DNA of 15,825 nucleotides from Myxococcales bacterium (lineage in GTDB: Bacteria > Myxococcota_A > Polyangia > Fen-1088). The stretch is from NCBI GenBank assembly GCA_003170035.1, contig PMZX01000038.1, forward strand, positions 148 to 15,972, given 5' to 3'. The translations under genes were made by a program, and so were the position numbers. This document shows positions 7,756 to 13,575 of the stretch, one piece after another (the first letter of the stretch is position 1; each line of letters starts with the position of its first letter). The notes beneath the pieces are model-generated. The model searched no databases, was not told where the DNA came from, and saw nothing but the letters and a program-made list of their open reading frames with translations.

Positions 7756-8876
7756 CGACTGGTTTCCAACCCACGACCATGATGGTCATCGACCCCGACA
7801 CCTACCCCAGTCTCGCTTCCCTGCTTGGTCTGGATTTCCTGCGGAAAGTCGCCGAGCGCGAGGTGCGCTGGCAGCATCCGCTCAAGATGATGCTCGCCTG
7901 GGAGAGCCAGTCGCGCGAGCAGTACCTGACCGCCATCGATCACGCCGCAGAGCTGATGGTCTCGGTGCTGGAACGGTCGCCACAGAAGGCCCGGGCGTGG
8001 ATCGCGGGGAGCCTCAAGAGGCGCGAGTCATTTGAGGAGACCGTCGCCGAGATGATCTGTGGGGCGAGGCTGGAGCGCCTCGGGGCGAGGCCGGTTGCCG
8101 AGCCCGAGGGCGATCATGGTAGGAGGCCGGACTACGAGTGTTCCTTGGCCGGTGAGCAGTTCTTCGTCGAGGTCTACGCCCCAGGCGCCAGGCCAAAGGA
8201 GGACATCATCCATGATGTCTGGTTCCACCTCCGGGATTGCGCCGCTGACTGCCTCATCGTGCTTAGTGTGAAGGGGATGAAGCGCGACTCGAAGATGGCC
8301 AAGAGCATCGCGGTCCATCTGAAGGCCCTCATCTCGGAACTGAAAGGCAGCGCCGATCAGGGGGCGAGCTTCTGGGTTCCACCACGCGGAACGCTCGCTG
8401 ACTGGGAGACACGTCGGGGACCTTCGGGGTTCTCCTGGGCGGTGGGCGAGGAACCCGTGCTATCCGGGCGCGTGGACCTGGATGGTGTCCCGGGCATTCG
8501 GCTCGGCGGAATCGCGAACGCGCGTCCTTTCGACCCGGCGGAAGAGGCTCGGCGGGAACTGGCCGAGCTTGGGCAACTCCAGAAGAATCGGCGCAACGTC
8601 CTGGTGGTGGATCTGTCGGCCAAGACCGTCACGAGGTTCCTGCTCGACGCCTACCGTGACGCTGCCCACGCGGTCTTCGGCCGCCACGCCGAGCTGTCGG
8701 CGGTCCTGTTCACCTGGCGCTTCTTGGGACTGGAACCGGCACCCAGCGTCCATCACGAGCTGCATTCGGGATACGTCGTTGTTCCCAACTCGAAACCTCG
8801 CGCTCCGCAGCTTTCCGAGTCACTCCTCGCCGCGCTGAGTATGCCGAACCTCCTCATCGCTAAGCCCCGCGCCTAG
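7752..8876 (+). CDS. Restriction-endonuclease-fold-like protein, second of coupled pair
   Basis: This is a 374-residue protein of unknown function. It starts at an ATG whose last two bases open the stop codon of the preceding gene (ATGA overlap), so translation is probably coupled and the products may act together. A nuclease-fold-like block is visible: a helix ESFEETVAEMICGARLERLG (92-111) followed by RRPDYECSLAGEQFFVEVYA (124-143). The candidate acidic residues are Asp127 and Glu140. As in its partner, the residue expected to be lysine is not (E-V-Y), and both proteins continue with A-P. The remaining C-terminal half (about 160-374) shows alternating strands and helices (NVLVVDL, AELSAVLFTWRF) but no motif I can name. 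It ends 60 bp before the truncated mrr copy, which is in the same reading frame beyond the TAG. Confidence 0.78.
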   Translation: MTTGFQPTTMMVIDPDTYPSLASLLGLDFLRKVAEREVRWQHPLKMMLAWESQSREQYLTAIDHAAELMVSVLERSPQKARAWIAGSLKRRESFEETVAEMICGARLERLGARPVAEPEGDHGRRPDYECSLAGEQFFVEVYAPGARPKEDIIHDVWFHLRDCAADCLIVLSVKGMKRDSKMAKSIAVHLKALISELKGSADQGASFWVPPRGTLADWETRRGPSGFSWAVGEEPVLSGRVDLDGVPGIRLGGIANARPFDPAEEARRELAELGQLQKNRRNVLVVDLSAKTVTRFLLDAYRDAAHAVFGRHAELSAVLFTWRFLGLEPAPSVHHELHSGYVVVPNSKPRAPQLSESLLAALSMPNLLIAKPRA

Positions 8877-8936
8877 ATCGCGGTCAGTGATCCCACAGGC
8901 GGAAGCGGGCCAGTTCCACTCTATCGGGCCGAGACT

Positions 8937-9536
8937 ACCAGGGGCGTGTGGTCGCTCACGGCCAAGGCCAAGGGCGTTGGGCAGGTCGATCCACAGGAAG
9001 TCTTGCGCAAGGTCCGCGCCCAGGACGCCAAGGCCGGCGAGGAGGAAGATACGAAGAAGCCCCCCGAGCAGGAAGAGTGGAAACGGGACCTGCACGCGAT
9101 CCTCACCCAAAAACTCGACCCGGCGGCTTTCGAGCGTCTGGTCCAGCGCGTTCTACGCGAATCCGGCTTCATCCAGGTCGAGGTCACCGGCCGCAGCGGC
9201 GATGGCGGCATCGACGGGCGCGGAATTGCCCGCATCCACGGGCTCATGAGCTTCCACGTCCTGTTCCAGTGCAAGCGCTACAAGGGCGCCGTGTCGCCCA
9301 GCGAGATCCGCGATTTTCGCGGCGCCATGGTGGGCCGGGCGGACAAGGGACTGTTCATCACGACCGGCACATTCAGCCCTGGGGCGGTCAAGGAGGCTCT
9401 GCGCGACGGCGCCCCGCCGATCGACTTGATCGACGGCAGCGACTTGGCCGAGAAGTTGAAGGAACTCAGCCTCGGCGTGCGACGCGAGACCATCGAGGTC
9501 GTCAGGGTTGATGAGGGGTGGTTTGAGAGTGTGTAA
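8937..9536 (+). repeat. Direct repeat copy 2 (duplicated 3' 600 bp of mrr)
   Basis: This is the second copy of the sequence at 586-1185, colinear with no indels. The 35 mismatches are almost all at third codon positions. Both ends are sharp: the left break falls within ACTACCAGG and the right one at the stop codon (TGA in copy 1, TAA here). Confidence 0.95.
8946..9536 (+). CDS. 5'-truncated Mrr copy: catalytic domain without winged helix (possible pseudogene)
   Basis: The frame encodes the last 196 residues of Mrr, from the GVWSLT segment onward. The whole PD-(D/E)XK core is present (GDGGIDG, QCKRYK), but the N-terminal winged-helix DNA-binding domain is gone. In the shared region only three residues differ from the full copy (Gly113Ala, Phe269Val, Gly273Glu, numbered on the 279-residue protein), against 35 base differences. 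The only in-frame start is GTG at 8946, with no proper ribosome site. Translation could arise by reinitiation or read-through from the preceding gene, which is in the same frame and stops 60 bp before the repeat begins. It may be an inert recombination footprint, or a free catalytic subunit. The next gene starts 23 bp after its stop. Confidence 0.6.
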   Translation: MWSLTAKAKGVGQVDPQEVLRKVRAQDAKAGEEEDTKKPPEQEEWKRDLHAILTQKLDPAAFERLVQRVLRESGFIQVEVTGRSGDGGIDGRGIARIHGLMSFHVLFQCKRYKGAVSPSEIRDFRGAMVGRADKGLFITTGTFSPGAVKEALRDGAPPIDLIDGSDLAEKLKELSLGVRRETIEVVRVDEGWFESV

Positions 9537-9559
9537 CGTCCATTCCGGGGAGGACATCA

Positions 9560-10357
9560 ATGTCGAGAATCGCTGATCGGGACCGGGTACTTCTGCTGCT
9601 CGATGACACCGAGGGGCTCTCCAACCTGAAGGTGAAGAACGAACTCAACCTGGCCGACGAGCGCTACCGCAGAATCCGCGATCAACTGATCGAAGAGAGG
9701 CTTCTCGAAAAATACGTATGTCGTGGAGGTGGAATTCGCCTGACCCGCCGAGGAGAGAGAGAGGTTCCCCGTGCTAAATCAGGTCCCGATTCCACCGTGG
9801 AGCGAGAGGCGGCACTCTACGAACCGCTGGCCGCGTTTCTGCGACAACAAGCCGAGGAGGACGAGGTCGAAGCTGTCGTTTGCAACACTCATTCCCTCAA
9901 GGCTCGCGGCCAATGGCAGAACCCGGACGTCACGCAGGTGGCCATCGAATACTACCCCCTCATCAGGAAGATGCGGGTGGTGGTCACGACCTTTGAAGTG
10001 AAGCAATTCCCGCACTGGAGTGTCGATGCCGTCTACGAGGCTGCATCCCATCACCGGTTCTCGCACGAGGCGTGGGTGGTACTGGAATGGCCCAAGGGCC
10101 TTATTTCTTCGCTGACCGACCCAACGCACAAGCTGGACCAGATCGCAAGGGAATGCCAGCGTTTCGGCATCGGCTTGGCAAGCCTGCAGCCCCATTACAA
10201 CTCCTTCAGACTTTCTCCGCGGCTTGAACCCAAGCCGCGGACTCCGGAGGACGAAGACGTAGAAAGCTGGCTGACTTACGTGTTCTCGCGTATGCCAACC
10301 TTGAGCACTGAATTCGACGAACGGATGAAGAAAGTGGCGTCGGCGGTCGTAGCATGA
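9560..10357 (+). CDS. Winged-helix protein with canonical PD-(D/E)XK nuclease motif
   Basis: This 265-residue protein starts at an ATG preceded by GGGGAGG (9547-9553, 6 nt spacing). Residues 5-65 look like a winged helix: LLLLDDTEGLSNLKVKNELN, a helix RYRRIRDQLIEERLLEK, then a short wing IRLTRRGE. Residues 85-215 hold a nuclease-fold domain with WQNPDV (119-124), a strand pair and FEVKQF (145-150). This gives a full PD...E-x-K signature (Asp123, Glu146, Lys148). The architecture parallels Mrr (winged helix plus restriction-endonuclease fold), but I see no sequence relationship. The target is unknown; DNA cleavage is inferred from the motif. It lies 23 bp after the truncated mrr copy, likely in one transcript. 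A 10-bp perfect hairpin sits in its 3' part. Confidence 0.8.
   Translation: MSRIADRDRVLLLLDDTEGLSNLKVKNELNLADERYRRIRDQLIEERLLEKYVCRGGGIRLTRRGEREVPRAKSGPDSTVEREAALYEPLAAFLRQQAEEDEVEAVVCNTHSLKARGQWQNPDVTQVAIEYYPLIRKMRVVVTTFEVKQFPHWSVDAVYEAASHHRFSHEAWVVLEWPKGLISSLTDPTHKLDQIARECQRFGIGLASLQPHYNSFRLSPRLEPKPRTPEDEDVESWLTYVFSRMPTLSTEFDERMKKVASAVVA
10217..10240. repeat. Perfect 10-bp inverted repeat inside the winged-helix nuclease gene
   Basis: CCGCGGCTTG (10217-10226) and CAAGCCGCGG (10231-10240) are separated by the 4-nt loop AACC. They form a strong GC-rich stem-loop within the coding sequence, about 117 nt before the stop. There is no following T-run, so it is not a typical intrinsic terminator. 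It could slow or pause transcription, protect mRNA, or be coincidental coding constraint. Confidence 0.6.
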
Positions 10358-11073
10358 GACAGCCCGATCAGAGAGGAACCATGGAACGGCCGGAGGTTCT
10401 GGTGCGGGACTCCTTCCAACAGGCATGGAAGGACGGGGCGTCCGTCGAACCCGAACAAGGCACCGACAAGGCCTGCAAGCCCCAGAAGACCCATGAAACC
10501 CGCTTCGCACACCCATCTTGGCGGAGGAACCGTGCCAAAAGACCGACCTGTGTACCACTGCTCGCGCGGCAGTCGGCAGCGGCGTTAGCGATCCGGCTCG
10601 CCGTTCCCCTGCCCAGGATGAAGGCCACTGCCTCTTCCTGACCTCATCGCACAGCGCGTTCCACCGCATGGAAGGTCCACGATGCCGCGAACACAATGGC
10701 GGCTGACGGTGACGGCCGGCAATTTCTCCCATGGTTTCACGCAGATGTGGACGCGAGTGTTTTGCGGGCGCGATACCATCAGCGCCGAATAAGCGCTGGA
10801 CCAGTTCCGGCGCGATCTGGAATCTTCGCGTTGCAGCGCGGCCCCGCACTTCGGGGGCGTACATCGCGTAGGCGTGGGCGCCGGGGACCACGTAGCTGCC
10901 GCGCAAAGCGGGGTGGACACGACTATGTCTATGCCATCAGGGGCGCGGGCACGATTCTTGTCGACGGGTGAGCCGGGCAAATCCAAGTTCTTCGTGGCGC
11001 TGGGTTGAACCAGTCCCTGTCGGGAAAAAAGCGCGCAAGACAACACCCATGTTGGGCGCATCTCCACAAATGC
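10358..11073. other. Gene-poor stretch, possibly decayed DNA
   Basis: I find no convincing gene in these roughly 716 bp. Fragments look weakly protein-like in changing frames: a plus-strand 36-codon frame at 10682-10792 beginning MPRTQWRLTVTAG, preceded by GGAAGG, and minus-strand segments around 10750-10910 (RRFQIAPELVQRLFGADG). None extends into a recognisable family. Such frame-hopping suggests one or more degraded genes between the defence island and the ParB pair. I see no terminal inverted repeats or target duplications that would mark an insertion sequence. Confidence 0.45.
10381..10641 (+). CDS. Small hypothetical ORF after the winged-helix nuclease (doubtful)
   Basis: This is an 86-codon frame starting at ATG 10381 with AGAGAGG upstream (spacing 5). 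The same frame can also start at 10354, where ATGA overlaps the stop of the preceding gene. The first half (MERPEVLVRDSFQQAWKDG) is plausible protein. The second half is Arg/Pro/Ala-rich and looks like unselected sequence. No family is recognised. It may be a small coupled gene with a degenerate end, or chance. Position and start signals are the only support. Confidence 0.2.
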   Translation: MERPEVLVRDSFQQAWKDGASVEPEQGTDKACKPQKTHETRFAHPSWRRNRAKRPTCVPLLARQSAAALAIRLAVPLPRMKATASS

Positions 11074-11334
11074 TCATTCCTTCGGGGTCAGCGCGACTTC
11101 AAGACGCTCACGCGCCGAAGTCACCTCCTTGAGACAGCTGCGAACCTTCGCTTCGGCGAGCGTCATGGCCGCCAACAAGAGCGTCGCTCTCATCCGTAGT
11201 GACTCCTCGTCACCTGTTTGAGTCAGCTCGTTCGCGATGCCGAAGATCTCGTCCACTTCACTGCAAAGCCCGATAGCCGCATTGGAGAGGTCACGAATCA
11301 GGATCTTCAGAAGCTTGAAAATCGTAGTGGTCAT
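11074..11334 (-). CDS. Small helical protein downstream of the ParB-like gene
   Basis: This encodes 86 residues starting at ATG 11334, with AAAGGA about 5 nt upstream. The composition is soluble and strongly helix-favouring (IFKLLKILIRDLSNAAIGL, then EEVTSARERLEVAL-like charged repeats near the C-terminus), perhaps a short helical bundle or coiled coil. I do not recognise a family. It lies 106 bp after the stop of the ParB-like gene on the same strand. The pair may be one transcript, with the small protein acting as a partner of ParB, but that is only inferred from position. In the gap there is a weak inverted repeat (GGCTTG/CAAGCC, 11428-11447) at the parB stop. Confidence 0.65.
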   Translation of the reverse strand: MTTTIFKLLKILIRDLSNAAIGLCSEVDEIFGIANELTQTGDEESLRMRATLLLAAMTLAEAKVRSCLKEVTSARERLEVALTPKE

Positions 11335-11440
11335 GAGCGTCCTTTCACTATTGGATTGGTTGTCGCTGATTCAGCCCGCCGAACTGGTCGTGGTCGTCAA
11401 TCGCACTCGCGGACCGACGTCAAGATTGGCTTGCCGTGAC

Positions 11441-12715
11441 TCAAGCCTCGTCGTCCTCCGGGAAAGACGGAAGGGGCACGCTCCCGTCGGCGTTGAGGTC
11501 TGGGAGTCCGAGGTCTGAGAGTTTCAGATCGGGCTCGGTCTCCTCCCCCGCCTGGGCGTGCAGATGGCGTCCTCTGCGTTTGGTCGCAGAGGGCTGCCTC
11601 GGATCGAAGATGCCTGGAACTGTCGCTGCGAAGCCTGCGCAGAACTCGATCACGGCCGAGAGCAATTCACGGGTTTTCCTGTCGAGTTGTGGGTTCTCCC
11701 GCACGGCGGTCGAGAGACGCGAAAGCATCGTGGTGGTCGGTCGGTTCTGGCTCCGTCGAGCCTGATTTCGCTGACTGGGTGGACGGGCGAGATTGGCGAC
11801 CTGCCGAGCCTTCCAGGCTGCGAAAAAGGCGGAGGCTTCGTTTGGAGGCATACCCGCGAGTCGGGTGCGCATGTGATCGCTCAGGAAGTGATCACCCGCG
11901 CGCCATGCCGCGAGCAGGTCCGGCGGGAGGGCCTCCATCTGGCGAACCAAATTTTGCACCCTCGAGTCGGACAGACCAAGACGCCGAGCGTACTCGGCCA
12001 GCGAGGTGCCAAACCGGTCGCGCATGAACTGCGCGCGGGAGGCTATGTCGAAGCTAGACAACTTGCGCCGCACGCTGTTTTCGATGCCGTTGAGGAAGTA
12101 GAGCTCCGCCTCGGGCGTGTCGGCAGGCAAAACGACCGCCCTGATCGTCGGCCATCCCAGAGCCACTACAGCGCCATAGCGAAGGAAGCCAGCGACCAGA
12201 GAGTACCGCTCCTTCCGATGTGGGTCGGCCACCACGAGGATCTCCTGCAGTTGTGCCTCGCGTTTCAGGCTGTCACACATGCTCTTCAGGGCATCCGGAT
12301 CCAACTCGAAGCGGATGTTCTGGATCCTCGTCTGATCTATCGCATTCACGGGAACGTCCATGACCACGATGTCGACACGGTCGGCGTGCGCGTGCCCATG
12401 CAAGCGAGCGCGGATCTCGGCCAATCGCTTCTGCCTAGTGGAAAGTGGCACTGGGGGCGGAGGCGGGGGCGGGGATAACTGCGCGCCGATCAGGTCGGGC
12501 AGTAGCGTCCCGCAGGCTTTCAAGAATTGGTCGAACACCGTTTCCGGCCCGGCGGTCACCGGCTGGACGGGCCGCTCCGACGCGCTCACTTTCTCGGCTG
12601 CGCGCTCCTTCAGAGACGCGATTAGATCCGACAAGGGAGTCTTGGTGGGAGTCGCCTCCGTCTCGGGTGCGGTCTCGTTCTCGATCGAGTTGGGCTTTTC
12701 ATTGTTCGGATTCAT
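11441..12715 (-). CDS. ParB/RepB/KorB-like DNA-binding protein
   Basis: This 424-residue protein starts at ATG 12715, with AAGGAG at the ideal 7-nt distance. The same frame extends 81 codons upstream, but that part is low-quality sequence without a start signal. Residues 1-95 are probably disordered (Asn/Glu/Thr-rich start, proline run at 82-88). Residues 115-200 form the ParB N-terminal (sulfiredoxin-like) domain, with VPVNAIDQTRIQNIRF and AGFLRYGAVVALGWP at 175-189; this G-x-L-R region matches the CTP-binding GERR-like box in position. NGIENSVRRKLSSFDIA (209-225) and the helix-turn-helix SLAEYARRLGLSDSRVQNLV (238-257) follow. The C-terminal 110 residues are unassigned. ParB proteins load on parS-like sites and bridge DNA. 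No ParA gene is present in the window, so a solitary plasmid- or element-derived partition protein or regulator is likely. Confidence 0.88.
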   Translation of the reverse strand: MNPNNEKPNSIENETAPETEATPTKTPLSDLIASLKERAAEKVSASERPVQPVTAGPETVFDQFLKACGTLLPDLIGAQLSPPPPPPPVPLSTRQKRLAEIRARLHGHAHADRVDIVVMDVPVNAIDQTRIQNIRFELDPDALKSMCDSLKREAQLQEILVVADPHRKERYSLVAGFLRYGAVVALGWPTIRAVVLPADTPEAELYFLNGIENSVRRKLSSFDIASRAQFMRDRFGTSLAEYARRLGLSDSRVQNLVRQMEALPPDLLAAWRAGDHFLSDHMRTRLAGMPPNEASAFFAAWKARQVANLARPPSQRNQARRSQNRPTTTMLSRLSTAVRENPQLDRKTRELLSAVIEFCAGFAATVPGIFDPRQPSATKRRGRHLHAQAGEETEPDLKLSDLGLPDLNADGSVPLPSFPEDDEA

Positions 12716-13026
12716 CGGTGGTCTCCTTGGTTCGTGGCCTTGGCGTTCAGTTCGCGGTCGCGTACATCTTCTCGACTGCGACCGTGCTACCGCCACGCTA
12801 CCCCTCGCAAAATCTAGTGGGGCGACCGCAGCCCAAGTATTGTGTTTCGCCTCACGCTCTTTTTTCGGATCCCGGTCTTTCCGAGCCGCGCTTGCGTGCG
12901 TCAGCCAGCTTCTCGTGGCTGGCCACGCCGGCTTCCGCCGATTCACCAGAGTCCCCACCTTCGTGGGAAATGCCGGCGCGACACGTTGCTCATCAACTAT
13001 GAAAGAGGGAACCTTTTCATTCCCCG
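12716..13026. promoter_or_regulatory. Divergent intergenic region upstream of parB-like and exported-protein genes
   Basis: These roughly 310 bp separate two divergent operons and must hold both promoters, though I see no strong -35/-10 pair. A 7-bp inverted repeat, CGGTCGC (12755-12761) and GCGACCG (12778-12784) with a 16-bp spacer, lies 40-69 bp upstream of the ParB-like start. It could be an operator. A shorter stem, GCCAGC/GCTGGC (12904-12923), is nearer the other gene. A TGTTTCGC (12843-12850) resembles half a parS site but has no second half. Confidence 0.3.
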
Positions 13027-13575
13027 GTGGTCAGTACTGTTGTGACTGCCGCTCTGGTTCTTGCGTGGTTGCTGACTTCCTCTGGCTCCGGGGCAACGCC
13101 GGCAAGAAGTTGTGGGACGCATGGTGCGGGTGTGTCGAACGGCTCCTGGAGGGACGCGCTCGCAGCGACAGCCCGCCTCGCCCACACCGGCCAAGTTGTA
13201 CTCGGCCATCTCGCAGTGCGCGGATCCCTCGATCGAGAGATCGTCCGGCGAATCATTGTCCGGTGGCATCTCGACGAGGTGAAGGGTTGCTACGAGAAGG
13301 AGCTGACCAAGCTGCCGGATTTGGAGGGACGCGTGACCGTGCAGTTCACGGTATCGGTGACGGGCGCGGTTTCATCCTCGGACCTGGGCTCGTCAACCCT
13401 TGGCAGCGCTCGCGTCGAGAAATGCGTGGTGAATGCGGTGCGCGGCTGGGAGTTCCCGAGAACGATGGGTGGGGGCACGACGCTGGTAACAGCTGCCTTC
13501 GACTTCTCCCCAGCGCCGGACGGCAAGCGCGTGCCTACGATTGTCGACACTGCTCCCAGCTTCGAGGCACCATGA
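13027..13575 (+). CDS. Exported AgmX/PglI C-terminal domain-like protein
   Basis: This 182-residue protein begins with a signal-peptide-like segment (VVTAALVLAWLLTSSGSGA, 5-23). Residues 68-162 match the AgmX/PglI C-terminal (TonB-C-like) pattern of myxobacteria: LDREIVRRIIVRWHLDEVK then GCYEKEL (87-93), LPDLEGRVTVQFTVSVTGAV (96-115), a serine/leucine SSTLGS, VEKCVVNAVRGWEFP (130-144) and a glycine turn MGGGT. Cys88 and Cys133 are the conserved pair and may form a disulfide. Such domains occur in cell-envelope and motility-associated proteins, but the partner here is unknown. The only available start is GTG at 13027, since an in-frame TGA lies at 13000; a ribosome site is poor (GAGGG is 17 nt away). 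Its stop overlaps the next ATG (ATGA at 13572), so the two are coupled. Confidence 0.8.
   Translation: MVSTVVTAALVLAWLLTSSGSGATPARSCGTHGAGVSNGSWRDALAATARLAHTGQVVLGHLAVRGSLDREIVRRIIVRWHLDEVKGCYEKELTKLPDLEGRVTVQFTVSVTGAVSSSDLGSSTLGSARVEKCVVNAVRGWEFPRTMGGGTTLVTAAFDFSPAPDGKRVPTIVDTAPSFEAP

Noticed and set aside
9779..10906. Long minus-strand open frame of about 375 codons
   Set aside because: Over half is antisense to the winged-helix nuclease gene, composition is arginine/proline-rich, and there is no start signal. A short RRFQIAPELVQRLF-like segment was noted as possible decay only.
10696..10971. Plus-strand frame ending in GGHDYVYAIRGAGTILVDG
   Set aside because: The end looks protein-like, but the rest is arginine-rich with no family match. 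It was kept only as part of the decayed stretch.
11558..12478. Plus-strand open frame of about 306 codons
   Set aside because: It lies wholly antisense to the ParB-like gene, which has clear domains and a strong ribosome site.
12843..12858. parS-like sequence beginning TGTTTCGC
   Set aside because: Only one half resembles the parS palindrome; the second half is absent.
12360..13571. Open plus-strand frame running into the 501-residue secreted protein
   Set aside because: It is antisense to the ParB-like gene and out of frame with the AgmX-like gene. The signal peptide and ribosome site place the real start at 13572.
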